Shown piece by piece: positions 40,921 through 49,825 of a DNA stretch of 64,000 nt. Within the stretch, counting starts at the first letter, position 1; each line of letters starts with the position of its first letter. The notes under the pieces were generated by a model. It made no database searches, was not told where the DNA came from, and saw only the letters and a list, made by a program, of their open reading frames with translations. A program made the translations under genes and the position numbers. Source of the DNA: Streptomyces sp. NBC_00440 (GTDB taxonomy: Bacteria > Actinomycetota > Actinomycetes > Streptomycetales > Streptomycetaceae); NCBI RefSeq assembly GCF_036014215.1, contig NZ_CP107921.1, forward strand, positions 3,769,001 to 3,833,000. Reading direction: 5' to 3'.

Positions 40921-41996
40921 GCGACACAGCCGTAGAGACCGGACAGGAGCAGACGCCGCGCGTGCACGCGGCTCCGAGCCTCAGCGCCCGCAGCCTCCCC
41001 CGCTGGGCGCCGGCCGGCTTCGCCGCCGCCGCGATCGTGATCGGCGCGGGGATCGGCACCGCCGCAGGCCTCAGCAGCAAGGTCCAGTGGGGCCTGATCG
41101 CCGTCGCCGCCTTCCTCGCGCTCTCCTACGTCACGACCGCGCTGGTCGAGAACAAGCGCCAGGCCAAGGACCGCTTCGCGACCAGCATCATCTGGGTCTG
41201 CTTCATCCTGGCCGTCATCCCGCTGCTCTCGCTGCTCTGGACGACCGTCGGCCACGGGGTCAAGGACCTCAGCGTCAACTTCCTCACCCACTCGATGGTC
41301 GGCGTCCTCTCGTCCGACCAGGGCGGCGGCGTCTACCACGCGCTGGTCGGCACCGTGGAGCAGGTCGGCATCGCCACGGTGATCGCCGTCCCCATCGGCC
41401 TGCTGACGGCCGTCTATCTGGTGGAGTACGGCAAGGGCGCGCTGGCCAGGGCCGTGACGTTCTTCGTGGACGTCATGACCGGCATCCCGTCCATCGTCGC
41501 CGGCCTGTTCATCCTGTCGATCATGCTGATGACCGACACCGCGCCCTCGGGCCTGATGGGCTCGCTCGCGCTGACGATCCTGATGATGCCGGTCGTGGTC
41601 CGCTCCACCGAGGAGATGCTCAAGCTCGTCCCGAACGAGCTGCGCGAAGCGGCGCTGGCCCTCGGCGTACCGAAGTGGCGCATGATCCTCAAGGTCGTCC
41701 TGCCGACCGCGATCGGCGGTATCACCACCGGTGTGATGCTGGCCATCGCGCGCATCGCCGGGGAGACCGCGCCGATCATGCTGCTGGTGTTCGGCAGCCA
41801 GATGATCAACACCAACCCCTTCAAGGACGGCCAGTCCTCCCTGCCGTACTACATCTTCGAGCAGTACAAGCTCGGCGAGCCGCCCGCGATCGACCGGGCC
41901 TGGGCAGCGGCACTGGTGCTGATCGCCTTCGTCATGATCCTGAACCTCGTCGCCCGCGGCATAGCCCGCTGGAAGGCCCCGAAGACCGGCCGCTGA
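40917..41996 (+). CDS. pstA: PstA, phosphate ABC transporter permease
   Basis: The 359-residue partner permease: about seven helices and an EAA loop LREAALALGVPKWRMILKVV (about 242-261). The N-terminal 40 residues are polar and cytoplasmic. The ATG overlaps the pstC stop by 4 bp. The long helical region and IMLMTDTAPSGLMGSLALTI segment fit PstA. Confidence 0.95.
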   Translation: MSDTAVETGQEQTPRVHAAPSLSARSLPRWAPAGFAAAAIVIGAGIGTAAGLSSKVQWGLIAVAAFLALSYVTTALVENKRQAKDRFATSIIWVCFILAVIPLLSLLWTTVGHGVKDLSVNFLTHSMVGVLSSDQGGGVYHALVGTVEQVGIATVIAVPIGLLTAVYLVEYGKGALARAVTFFVDVMTGIPSIVAGLFILSIMLMTDTAPSGLMGSLALTILMMPVVVRSTEEMLKLVPNELREAALALGVPKWRMILKVVLPTAIGGITTGVMLAIARIAGETAPIMLLVFGSQMINTNPFKDGQSSLPYYIFEQYKLGEPPAIDRAWAAALVLIAFVMILNLVARGIARWKAPKTGR

Positions 41997-42020
41997 GGCC
42001 GAGAGAAGAAGCTGATTTTC

Positions 42021-42797
42021 ATGGCCAAGCGAATCGACATCAGCGGCCTGACCGCCTACTACAGCTCCCACAAGGCCATCGAGGACATCTCGATGACCGT
42101 GGAACCCCGCTCGGTGACCGCCTTCATCGGCCCGTCCGGCTGCGGCAAGTCGACCTTCCTGCGCACCCTCAACCGGATGCACGAGGTCACCCCGGGCGGC
42201 CGCGTCGAGGGCAAGGTGATGCTGGACGACGAGAACCTGTACGGGAGCCACGTCGACCCCGTCGCCGTACGCCGTACGGTCGGCATGGTCTTCCAGCGCC
42301 CGAACCCCTTCCCGACCATGTCGATCTTCGACAACGTCGCGGCGGGCCTGCGCCTGAACGGCTCGTACCGCAAGAGCGAGCTGACCGACATCGTCGAGAA
42401 GTCGCTCCGGGGCGCCAACCTCTGGAACGAGGTCAAGGACCGCCTCAACAAGCCGGGCTCCGGGCTCTCCGGCGGCCAGCAGCAGCGGCTCTGCATCGCC
42501 CGCGCCATCGCGGTCGAACCGCAGGTCCTGCTGATGGACGAGCCGTGCTCGGCGCTCGACCCGATCTCCACCCTCGCCATCGAGGACCTGGTGGGTGAGC
42601 TGAAGGAACGCTTCACGATCGTCATCGTGACGCACAACATGCAGCAGGCGGCGCGCGTCTCGGACCGCACGGCCTTCTTCAACCTCTCGGCGGTGGGCAA
42701 GCCGGGCCGGCTCATCGAGATCGACGAGACCGAACGGATCTTCTCGAACCCGTCAGTCCAGGCGACCGAGGACTACATCTCGGGCCGCTTCGGATAG
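42021..42797 (+). CDS. pstB: PstB, phosphate ABC transporter ATPase
   Basis: A 258-residue ATPase with Walker [10 protein letters not shown], a PstB-specific [19 protein letters not shown] segment, signature [16 protein letters not shown], Walker [14 protein letters not shown] and H-loop [15 protein letters not shown]. It couples ATP hydrolysis to phosphate import through PstCA. It lies 24 bp after pstA and ends the operon; no phoU follows here. Confidence 0.97.
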   Translation: MAKRIDISGLTAYYSSHKAIEDISMTVEPRSVTAFIGPSGCGKSTFLRTLNRMHEVTPGGRVEGKVMLDDENLYGSHVDPVAVRRTVGMVFQRPNPFPTMSIFDNVAAGLRLNGSYRKSELTDIVEKSLRGANLWNEVKDRLNKPGSGLSGGQQQRLCIARAIAVEPQVLLMDEPCSALDPISTLAIEDLVGELKERFTIVIVTHNMQQAARVSDRTAFFNLSAVGKPGRLIEIDETERIFSNPSVQATEDYISGRFG

Positions 42798-42841
42798 ACG
42801 CCACGGCTTGCGGTGCTGCATGGCGGTGCCACCGCAAGGCA

Positions 42842-42883
42842 GAAAAAAGGGCCCGCCCCCCGTGGATTCCGGGGGGCGGGCCC
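42842..42883 (-). terminator. bidirectional terminator between pstB and pit
   Basis: GGGCCCGCCCCCC (42849-42861) pairs perfectly with 42871-42883 (13 bp, 9-nt loop). On the minus strand it is followed by TTTTTT, giving a good terminator for the pit transcript; it can also stop pstB transcription. Confidence 0.85.
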
Positions 42884-42918
42884 ACTTCGTACGGCCGCCC
42901 GGGCGAGTGCGCCGGCGG

Positions 42919-43914
42919 TCAGAAGAGCAGCAGGACGACCCAGTAGCTGAGGGCAGCGACGACCGCGGCGGCCGGCATGGTGATGAACCAGCCGAGGACG
43001 ATGTTCTTGGCCACGCCCCAGCGCACCGCGCGCGGGCGCTTGGTCGCTCCCACACCCATGATCGCCGAGGTGATGACGTGCGTGGTCGAGATCGGCGCCT
43101 GGAAGAGGTATGACGAGCCGAACATGATCGCTGCACCGGTGGTCTCCGCCGCGAAGCCCTGCGGCGGGTCCAACTCGATGATCTTGCGGCCGAGGGTCCG
43201 CATGATGCGCCAGCCGCCCGCGTACGTACCGAGCGAGAGCATCAGCGCGCAGACGAGCTTGACCCAGACGGGGATCGCGTCGCTGAAGGTCTCGTGCCCG
43301 GAGATGACCAGGGCCATCATGACGACACCCATGGTCTTCTGCGCGTCCTGAAGACCGTGGCCGAGCGCCATGCCCGCGGCGGAGACCGTCTGGGCGATAC
43401 GGAATCCGCGCTTCGCCTTGTGCGGGTTGGACTTACGGAACAACCACAGGATCGCGACCATCACCAGATAGCCGACCACAAGACCGACGACCGGGGACAG
43501 GAACATCGGGATGACGATCTTCTCGACCACCCCGCTCCAGTGCACCATCGTGCCGCCCGCGAGCGCGGCGCCGACCAGTCCGCCGAACAGGGCGTGCGAG
43601 GACGAGGACGGCAGCCCGAAGTACCAGGTGATCAGGTTCCAGACGATCGCGCCGACGAGCGCGGAGAAGAGGATGCCCATCCCCTTCTGCCCGGTGGGCG
43701 TGGCGATCAGCCCTTCACTGACGGTCTTGGCGACCCCGCTGCCCAGGAAGGCGCCCGCGAGGTTCATCACAGCGGCCATCGCCAGAGCCGCACGCGGCGT
43801 CAGCGCCCGGGTGGACACCGAGGTCGCGATGGCATTGGCGGAGTCGTGGAAGCCGTTCGTGTAGGTGAATCCGAGCGCGACAGCAATGGTCACGATCAGA
43901 GTGAAGGTGTCCAC
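42919..43914 (-). CDS. PiT-family low-affinity phosphate transporter
   Basis: A 331-residue inorganic phosphate permease of the PiT family with two copies of the signature: TYTNGFHDSANAIATSVSTR (about 18-37) and, in the C-terminal half, FQAPISTTHVITSAIMGVGA. About nine to ten helices are predicted, with the central SSSSHALFGG. It imports divalent metal-phosphate and would serve when phosphate is plentiful, complementing Pst. The GTG at 43914 starts 5 bp after the DUF47 stop, so translation is likely coupled. Confidence 0.94.
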   Translation of the reverse strand: MDTFTLIVTIAVALGFTYTNGFHDSANAIATSVSTRALTPRAALAMAAVMNLAGAFLGSGVAKTVSEGLIATPTGQKGMGILFSALVGAIVWNLITWYFGLPSSSSHALFGGLVGAALAGGTMVHWSGVVEKIVIPMFLSPVVGLVVGYLVMVAILWLFRKSNPHKAKRGFRIAQTVSAAGMALGHGLQDAQKTMGVVMMALVISGHETFSDAIPVWVKLVCALMLSLGTYAGGWRIMRTLGRKIIELDPPQGFAAETTGAAIMFGSSYLFQAPISTTHVITSAIMGVGATKRPRAVRWGVAKNIVLGWFITMPAAAVVAALSYWVVLLLF

Positions 43915-43919
43915 GAGGT

Positions 43920-44540
43920 TCAGGACTCCTTGACCGCGATGGTCTCCACCGTGTTGGCCACGTGCTCGAACGCGTCGGCAGCCTCTTCCAGCACATCCAC
44001 GATCTGCTTGAGCTTCAGGACCTCCATGGCGTCGTACTTGCCATTGAAGAGGTGGGCGAGCAGCTTGCGGTGGATCTGGTCGGCCTGGTTCTCCAGCCGG
44101 TTGACCTCGATCCAGTACTCGGTCAGGTTGTTCATCGTCCGCAGGCTCGGCATCGCCTCAGCGGTCAGCACAGCTGCCCTGGCCAGCACCTCGATCTGCT
44201 GCTCGACGCCCTTGGGCAGCTCCTCGACCTGGTACAGCACGACGAGGTCGACGGCCTCCTCCATGAAGTCCATGATGTCGTCGAGGCACGAGGCGAGGTT
44301 GTAGATGTCCTCGCGGTCGAACGGCGTGATGAAGGAGGAGTTGAGCTGGTGGAAGATCGCGTGAGTCGCGTCGTCCCCCGCGTGCTCCGCTGCCCGCATC
44401 CGCTCCGCGATCTCGACCCGGCCGGATGCGTCCGCGCCGAGCAGTTCCATGAGGAGCTTCGAGCCCGTGACGATGTTGTCCGCGGATGCGGCGAACATGT
44501 CGTAGAAGCTCGTCTCCCTGGGGGTCAGACGAAAGCGCAC
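43920..44540 (-). CDS. DUF47 PhoU-like accessory protein of the PiT transporter
   Basis: The 206-residue, all-helical protein resembles PhoU and belongs to the DUF47 family, whose genes usually precede pit genes and modulate phosphate transport. Motifs include MRAAEHAGDDATHAIFHQL and a metal-site-like FDREDIYNLASCLDDIMDFM; the Asp/Glu cluster may bind metal. The GTG at 44540 has GAGGA 7 nt upstream. It forms a two-gene operon with pit. Confidence 0.92.
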   Translation of the reverse strand: MRFRLTPRETSFYDMFAASADNIVTGSKLLMELLGADASGRVEIAERMRAAEHAGDDATHAIFHQLNSSFITPFDREDIYNLASCLDDIMDFMEEAVDLVVLYQVEELPKGVEQQIEVLARAAVLTAEAMPSLRTMNNLTEYWIEVNRLENQADQIHRKLLAHLFNGKYDAMEVLKLKQIVDVLEEAADAFEHVANTVETIAVKES

Positions 44541-44684
44541 GTGGGGTCCTCGGGGCTCTGGATTCGGTCAGGCTGATGCTAGGCGCATCATCCGGCCACG
44601 GCTAACCGGCGTTGTTCAGTGTCGCCCATGGGGCACAGTGATCAGCACGGGGCCCGCCCCGATTTTCGGAAGGATCGGTACTAT

Positions 44685-44701
44685 ATACCCACGAGGGGTA
44701 T
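44685..44701. promoter_or_regulatory. CsoR operator (ATACCC-N4-GGGGTAT)
   Basis: ATACCC (44685-44690) and GGGGTAT (44695-44701) form the GC-core pseudo-palindrome known for actinobacterial CsoR. TACTAT at 44679-44684 is a plausible -10, which the operator would overlap, so csoR is probably autoregulated by copper. Confidence 0.8.
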
Positions 44702-44763
44702 CAAGAACCTTTCTGGACAGCGAGACACCATCATTCACAACGGTTCCACAACGGGAGGACGCG

Positions 44764-45111
44764 ATGACAACCACCGAGGCGGCCGGCGCGCCCGACCGTA
44801 CGGGCCAGGAGCCGGGCACCGAGCCCGTCGTGCACGGCTACCACAAGCAGAAGGACGAACACCTCAAGCGGCTGCGCCGGATCGAGGGCCAGATCCGCGG
44901 GCTCCAGCGGCTCGTGGACGAGGACGTCTACTGCATCGACATACTCACCCAGGTATCGGCCTCCACCAAGGCCCTGCAGTCCTTCGCGCTCCAGCTCCTG
45001 GAGGAGCACCTGCGGCACTGCGTGGCGGACGCGGCGGTCCGCGGCGGCGAGGAGATCGACGCGAAGGTCGAGGAAGCCACCAAGGCGATCGCCCGGCTGC
45101 TGCGCACCTGA
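44764..45111 (+). CDS. csoR: CsoR copper-sensing repressor
   Basis: A 115-residue CsoR/RcnR-family repressor with Cu(I) ligands Cys57, His82 and Cys86, spaced exactly as C36-H61-C65 in the M. tuberculosis protein. It has the conserved HGYHKQKDEHLKRLRRIEGQ segment at 24-43. Apo-CsoR binds DNA, and Cu(I) releases it, derepressing copper efflux and chaperone genes, usually copZ/copA, which are not adjacent here. An operator-like palindrome precedes the gene. Identity with S. lividans CsoR was recognised from memory of the sequence. Confidence 0.96.
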   Translation: MTTTEAAGAPDRTGQEPGTEPVVHGYHKQKDEHLKRLRRIEGQIRGLQRLVDEDVYCIDILTQVSASTKALQSFALQLLEEHLRHCVADAAVRGGEEIDAKVEEATKAIARLLRT

Positions 45112-45207
45112 GCCCCCGCTCCGCCCAGCGGTCGCCGGCTGTGGCCGGTGGTGACTGGTGGTGGTCGGTGGTGGCTGAAAATCGTCGGTCGGTACGGTCA
45201 GGGCGGC

Positions 45208-45245
45208 CGCTGCCCCCGGCTGTGACCGCTGCCCCCGGCTGCGAC
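45208..45245. repeat. two 19-bp tandem repeats
   Basis: CGCTGCCCCCGGCTGTGAC (45208-45226) is repeated at 45227-45245 with one change. Just upstream (45126-45175) is a GGTGGTGG-rich stretch. No coding role is visible in this 228-bp gap after csoR. Confidence 0.65.
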
Positions 45246-45339
45246 CGCTGCGACCGCGGGAGCCAGAGCCGCCGGGCAGTCGGTGCGGCCGGGAGCCCTG
45301 CCCCCGGCCACCCTGCGTCCTCCGGTTGCCGCGTCCCGC

Positions 45340-45552
45340 TCAGCGGTCGCGTTCGCGGTCCCGGCGGGTGCCGGCGCACCCCTCCGGGGGCGCGGTCCGC
45401 GCGGGCCGCGCGGTCCTCACCATCAGCACCTCGTCGATACGGGCCTGGCTGAGCCGCTCCTCCAGCGAAGCGGCGGCCGCGATCATCAACTCTCCGCACA
45501 GTTCGATCTCGACGAGGGCGATGCGGTCCTGGACGGTCAGCACTCCGGCCAT
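45340..45552 (-). CDS. Small helical protein (70 residues), unknown function
   Basis: Unrecognised by name, though I recall similar small proteins in streptomycetes. The N-terminal half is amphipathic and acidic (VLTVQDRIALVEIELCGELM, then SLEERLSQARIDEVLMV), and the C-terminus is Pro/Arg-rich and variable. No signal peptide. The ATG at 45552 is favoured because AAAGGGG is 8 nt upstream, whereas it is only 2 nt from the alternative ATG at 45558. It lies between csoR and the lipoprotein gene. Confidence 0.7.
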   Translation of the reverse strand: MAGVLTVQDRIALVEIELCGELMIAAAASLEERLSQARIDEVLMVRTARPARTAPPEGCAGTRRDRERDR

Positions 45553-45683
45553 GGCCATCACCCCTTTCTGAGCCGACTTCCCAGCGTAGGGAAACGCGTA
45601 CACGCCGCGCATGGCACGGACGGACCATTTCCCACTGGTTCCTGACGGTTCCTCTCGGCCCCCACGTGACCCCCGCCCGACTC

Positions 45684-46505
45684 CTACTCGACGCTCCCGG
45701 CGTAGATGTCGCCGAGCGGCGGCAGCGTCACCGACACCGGTGCGCCGAAGTCGTAGAGCAGCGTCGTCGACGCCACCTGGACCGTTTGCCCCTTGTTGGC
45801 GAAGCTGAACATCTCGCGCACCTTGCGCAGCCGGCCCCGGGCGTCGAAGTAGGCGTCGAAGGGCACACCGGGTCCGGCGAACCCTTTCGCCGCCGCGGCC
45901 AGCACCGCCCTGGCCTGCGGCGCCGCGTTCCGGGCGGCCACCGACAGATCGGCAATCCCCTTGTAGTGCCGCACCCGCGTACCGGCCAGCTCCTCCGTAC
46001 CGGCGTACGCCACCCCGCGCGCCCCGCGCAGCAGCTCGGCCGCGACCAGCGGATCGGTCGCCCCGTTGGTCACCAGGTTCCCGTCGGAGAGTTTCGCCGG
46101 CTCGATCCGTACCCACTCACCGGCGGGCACATTGGCGCCCCTGTTCTTCATGTAGACCGCGGCGGGCGTGAGGAGTTCGGTGATCGGCGGATGCTCCTCG
46201 GCCCCCGCGGCATCCGGGGGCAGGACGACCCGGAGCCGGCCGCTGCGCCGCCTGAAGTCGAAACCGCCGGTGCCCCGGATGGTCACCCGCGTCCCGCCGG
46301 TCGCCATCGTCATCGCCGTCCTGGCCCGGGAGCTGCCGGCCCCGGCCAGGACGTGCGCGGCCTCCCGCACCGCCTCCGGCCCGCCGTTCCGGTCGTCGGC
46401 CGACGCCCCGGTCCCGGCCGTACAGCCACCGGCCCCCACCACCCCCGCCAGAGCGAATGCGGCACCGGCGAGCGCCCTGGCCCTGCCTCTGTACTGCTCC
46501 ACCAT
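45684..46505 (-). CDS. LppX/LprG-like lipoprotein
   Basis: The 273-residue product has a lipoprotein signal with lipobox GAGGC (Cys28) and an extracytoplasmic domain of the LolA/LppX type: repeated beta strands and late SFANKGQTVQVASTTLLYDF. Relatives in mycobacteria bind and transport triacylated lipids or glycolipids. Ligand here unknown. ATG at 46505. It is divergent from the 54-residue Cys protein. Confidence 0.85.
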   Translation of the reverse strand: MVEQYRGRARALAGAAFALAGVVGAGGCTAGTGASADDRNGGPEAVREAAHVLAGAGSSRARTAMTMATGGTRVTIRGTGGFDFRRRSGRLRVVLPPDAAGAEEHPPITELLTPAAVYMKNRGANVPAGEWVRIEPAKLSDGNLVTNGATDPLVAAELLRGARGVAYAGTEELAGTRVRHYKGIADLSVAARNAAPQARAVLAAAAKGFAGPGVPFDAYFDARGRLRKVREMFSFANKGQTVQVASTTLLYDFGAPVSVTLPPLGDIYAGSVE

Positions 46506-46593
46506 CGCCTGCCAACCCCCAACGCCTGGCCAGTAATCGTCCGCGCCCGCCTCCTTCGCCTAACGACTTCCGTGAACCCTCGTCACGCCCCAG

Positions 46594-46599
46594 TACCGT
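46594..46599 (+). promoter_or_regulatory. -10 element for a leaderless 54-residue protein
   Basis: TACCGT is 6 nt before the GTG at 46606, and no ribosome binding site precedes that GTG. Confidence 0.45.
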
Positions 46600-46605
46600 G
46601 GACGG

Positions 46606-46770
46606 GTGCGCGACGACGACCCCCTGCGGAACCCCCGGCAGCACACCACCACGACCTCCGAACGCGGCTCCTTCTGCACGGCCCGCTGTGTCTGCGGCTG
46701 GACCGGCCCGGCCCGCCGCTCGCGCGAACGCGCCCGTACGGACGCGGCGGAGCACACGGCACAGACCTGA
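46606..46770 (+). CDS. 54-residue Cys-rich basic protein
   Basis: A GTG at 46606 opens a 54-codon frame whose product has three close cysteines in SFCTARCVCGW and is otherwise polar and Arg-rich (RRSRERARTDAAEHTAQ). The Cys cluster and leaderless promoter suggest a real small protein, possibly metal or redox linked. I recall similar small proteins in streptomycetes without assigned function. It is easily missed by gene callers. Confidence 0.6.
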   Translation: MRDDDPLRNPRQHTTTTSERGSFCTARCVCGWTGPARRSRERARTDAAEHTAQT

Positions 46771-46886
46771 GACACCGTCGGCACGTCCGCCCCACCCCGC
46801 ACCCACCGCCCGGTGACCGAACGGACGGTCGCGTCATGGAACCCGTACACCCGGGGTACTCGTCTCGTACGCCGGGAGGTTCACTC

Positions 46887-48494
46887 ATGCAACGTCGCAC
46901 TCTGCTCGCCGCCGTACCCGTCCTGGCCACCGCCGTCGCCTGCCGCAACACGAACAGTTCGGGCAATACGGGCAGTTCAGACCAGAAGCCGCCGGGCTCC
47001 ACGACCGGTTCCACCACCACCAGGACCACACCCGGCAGCACCCCGCCCGGCACGACCGGCTCCGGCTCCATGCCGCGCGCGGCCGCCGACTGGACCGCAC
47101 TCGCCCACGGGCTCGACGGCAAACTCATCCGCCCCGGCGACGCCGACTACCCCACGGCCCGTCAGCTCTACAACACCCGCTACGACAGCCTGAAGCCCGC
47201 AGCCGTCGCGTACATCGCGGGCGAGGACGACATCCGTGAGTGCCTCGCCTACGCGCGTGCGCACCACATACCCGTCTCGATACGCAACGGCGGCCACTCC
47301 TACGCCGGCTGGTCGTCCGGCAACGGCCGCCTCGTCATCGACGTGTCGAAGCTGTCCCATATATCGGCCGACGGCACGATCGGCGCGGGCGCCAAGCTGG
47401 TCGACGTGTACGAGACCCTCGGCAGGAGTTCCCGCGCCATCCCCGGCGGCTCCTGCCCCACGGTCGGCATCTCGGGGCTCACCCTCGGCGGCGGCCACGG
47501 TGTCGCCTCCCGTGCGTACGGCCTGACCTGCGACAGCCTCACCTCCGCCACCCTGATCACGGCCGACGGCAAGCGCCTGACGGCAAGCGCCAAGGAGAAC
47601 AAGGACCTGTTCTGGGCGCTGCGCGGCGCGGGCAACGGCAACTTCGGCGTCGTCACCTCCATGACCTTCCGTACGCACGCGGCACCGCGGACCGTCTCCG
47701 CCTATATGTCCTGGCCCTGGTCGAAGGCGCACGCGGTCATCGACGCCTGGCAGAAGTGGGGCCCCGACCAGGCCGACGAGATCTGGTCGTCGGCACATCT
47801 GGAAGCCGCTTCGGGCGGAGGCACCCCGAGCGTCTCCGTCGCGGCGTTCTCGCTGGGCACGTACGGAGACCTCCAGAACGCGGTCGACCGCCTCGCCGAC
47901 CAGGTGGGCGCCCCGGCCAGTTCCGTATCACTGCGCAGGCGCGGCTACGAGGACGCGATGCTCGTCTACGCGGGCTGCGCGAGCCTCAGCGAGAACCAGT
48001 GCCATCTGCCGGGTCCGACGCCCGGCCGCCGGACCGCGGGAACGCTGCGGCGCGAAACGTACGCCGCCGCTTCGGACTTCTACGACCGGATCCTCCCCGC
48101 GGACGGCATCGACGCCCTGCTCTCCAGGACCCGGGCCGTCGCCGGTCCGGGCACCACCCAGGGCGCGGGCTCGGTCGCGCTGACCGCGCTCGGCGGTGCG
48201 ATCAACCGGGTCTCCCCCTCGGCCACCGCGTTCGTGCACCGGCGTTCACGGATGCTGGCCCAGTACATAGCGTCCTGGCAGCCCGGCACCGCGGGCACCA
48301 CCCAGCAGGCCTGGCTCAAGGACACGCACCGGGCGATGGGCCCGTACGCGTCGGGGGGCGCCTACCAGAACTACATCGACCCGAAGCTGACGGACTGGCG
48401 GTCGGCGTACTACGGGGCGGGGGCGCCGAAACTCGCCGGGCTGAAGAAGCAGTACGACCCGCAGCGGCTGTTCGACTTCCCGCAGGCGCTCTGA
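46887..48494 (+). CDS. Secreted FAD-linked oxidoreductase, berberine-bridge type
   Basis: The 535-residue protein has a signal (MQRRTLLAAVPVLATAVAC, lipobox-like with RR), a Ser/Thr/Gly/Pro linker, then a PCMH-type FAD domain and a C-terminal BBE region. Sites for bicovalent flavin are His in NGGHSYAG and Cys in PGGSCPTVG, as in berberine-bridge and oligosaccharide oxidases. Such enzymes oxidise carbohydrates or alkaloids; substrate unknown. The lipobox-like Cys19 is followed by Arg; Tat export is plausible. ATG at 46887 has GGGAGG 8 nt upstream. Confidence 0.9.
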   Translation: MQRRTLLAAVPVLATAVACRNTNSSGNTGSSDQKPPGSTTGSTTTRTTPGSTPPGTTGSGSMPRAAADWTALAHGLDGKLIRPGDADYPTARQLYNTRYDSLKPAAVAYIAGEDDIRECLAYARAHHIPVSIRNGGHSYAGWSSGNGRLVIDVSKLSHISADGTIGAGAKLVDVYETLGRSSRAIPGGSCPTVGISGLTLGGGHGVASRAYGLTCDSLTSATLITADGKRLTASAKENKDLFWALRGAGNGNFGVVTSMTFRTHAAPRTVSAYMSWPWSKAHAVIDAWQKWGPDQADEIWSSAHLEAASGGGTPSVSVAAFSLGTYGDLQNAVDRLADQVGAPASSVSLRRRGYEDAMLVYAGCASLSENQCHLPGPTPGRRTAGTLRRETYAAASDFYDRILPADGIDALLSRTRAVAGPGTTQGAGSVALTALGGAINRVSPSATAFVHRRSRMLAQYIASWQPGTAGTTQQAWLKDTHRAMGPYASGGAYQNYIDPKLTDWRSAYYGAGAPKLAGLKKQYDPQRLFDFPQAL

Positions 48495-48520
48495 CAGGGG
48501 CGCCCCCGGCGCCGGGCCCG

Positions 48521-48583
48521 CCGTGCCGTGCTGCGCTGTGCCGTGTTGTGCTGTGCCGTGTTGTGCTGTGCTGTGCTGTGCCG
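48521..48583. repeat. simple repeat, (GTGCTGTGCCGTGTT)-like units
   Basis: About four degenerate copies of a 15-bp unit composed of GTGCTG, GTGCCG and GTGTTG words follow the oxidoreductase gene. No coding or hairpin structure; likely replication slippage. Confidence 0.7.
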
Positions 48584-48704
48584 ACTGACCCGGCCACGCC
48601 GGATCGGGGTAAACCCCCAGGCCGGGGGCAGGAGTCAGCGGTAGGCACCACTGTCAGCACCAGGATCAACACCGGTACCGGCACCGGACGGCGGAGAGGC
48701 ATGC

Positions 48705-49739
48705 ATGGGCATGGAGCGACGGGCCGCACCGGAGCCCGGCGAGAGTCCCGCCCTTCCGTGGATCCCCCGCCCCGGCCGCCGCGCACCTGACCCACGCCCG
48801 GTGTCCGACGCCTGGTCACGTGGAGGGACGGCGCTGCGCCGCACCCCCGTCTCCCTGTGGAACGACGACGTGTCCGACTGGGCCGCCGCCCTCACCTACT
48901 ACGCGATCCTCGCGCTGGTCCCCGCGCTCCTGGTCACCATTTCGGTCATCAGCCTCGTCGCCCCCACGACCACCGACGAACTCATCGCCGACGTCACCGC
49001 CTGGGCCCCCGCCGAATCCGGCACCGCTCTGCACCAGGCGCTCAGCCATGTCGCGGGCCAGCGCTCCGCCGCTCTGACCGTCCTGATCGGCGGCTCGTTC
49101 AGCGCGCTGTGGTCCGCCTCCAGCTACCTCGCGGTCTTCCGGCGCGCCCTGCACTCCATGTACGAGGTCAAGGACGAGCGCCCCGTCCTGCGCAAGGCGC
49201 ACCGCATCCTGCTGACGGCCGTGGCCCTGCTCGGGCTACTGGTGGTGAGCGCGCTCGCCCTGGTGCTCAGCGGCTCCCTGGCCGCCTCGCTGGGCCACGC
49301 GCTGGGCCTGGGCAACGCGGGAACCGACGTCTGGAACCTGCTCAAATGGCCGGCCCTGCTCTGCTGTGTGGCCCTGCTGGTCCTGCTCCTCTTCCGCTCC
49401 GGACCACCCGCGGCCCGGACCTCCCACCGCGGCCTGCCCGGCGGCGTACTCGCGGCGCTGCTCTGGCTCATGGCGTCGGCGGGCTTCACGGCGTACGCGG
49501 CGGGGTTCGGCACGTACAGCAGGCTGTACGGATCGCTGGCCGGCGTCGTCGTGTTCCTGGTCTGGCTCTGGCTCTCCAACCTGGCCCTGCTGGCAGGAGC
49601 CCAGTTCAACGCGGAACTGACAAGGGATACCCGCGCGCCAAACTCAAGCCCGGCAAACTCAAGCCCGGCAAACTCAAGCCCGGCAAACTCAAGCCCGGCG
49701 AAATCAAGCCCGGCGAAACCAAGCCCGTCCGGCGATTGA
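48705..49739 (+). CDS. YihY/BrkB-family membrane protein with repeat-derived tail
   Basis: A 344-residue YihY/BrkB protein with six helices (first about 60-82, YYAILALVPALLVTISVISL) and the family's ALTYYAILALVPALL and AGVVVFLVWLWLSNLALLAG motifs. The last 33 residues are tandem NSSPA units (NSSPANSSPANSSPA then KSSPAKPSPSGD) encoded by six 15-bp DNA repeats that run into a Streptomyces dispersed repeat, which also supplies the stop codon. Function unknown; the old ribonuclease BN label is wrong. ATG at 48705 has GGAGAGG upstream. Confidence 0.88.
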   Translation: MGMERRAAPEPGESPALPWIPRPGRRAPDPRPVSDAWSRGGTALRRTPVSLWNDDVSDWAAALTYYAILALVPALLVTISVISLVAPTTTDELIADVTAWAPAESGTALHQALSHVAGQRSAALTVLIGGSFSALWSASSYLAVFRRALHSMYEVKDERPVLRKAHRILLTAVALLGLLVVSALALVLSGSLAASLGHALGLGNAGTDVWNLLKWPALLCCVALLVLLLFRSGPPAARTSHRGLPGGVLAALLWLMASAGFTAYAAGFGTYSRLYGSLAGVVVFLVWLWLSNLALLAGAQFNAELTRDTRAPNSSPANSSPANSSPANSSPAKSSPAKPSPSGD

Positions 49740-49766
49740 GGACCGGGGCCCGGGGCAGAGCCCCGA
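49641..49766. repeat. six 15-bp repeats followed by a dispersed REP-like element
   Basis: AACTCAAGCCCGGCA units run from 49641 to 49715 and decay into CAAGCCCGTCCGGCGATTGAG (49720-49740), which I recall as a widespread Streptomyces intergenic repeat. A hairpin CGGGGC/GCCCCG follows at about 49744-49765. The units code for the NSSPA tail of the BrkB-type protein. Confidence 0.75.
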
Positions 49767-49825
49767 AAACCCCGCACCCAACCGGCACCCCGCACCCCGC
49801 ACCCCGCACCCCGCACCGGAACCTG

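Noticed and set aside
42021..42797. Missing phoU after pstB as evidence of a broken pst operon
   Set aside because: In streptomycetes phoU is normally elsewhere, with phoRP, so its absence here is expected.
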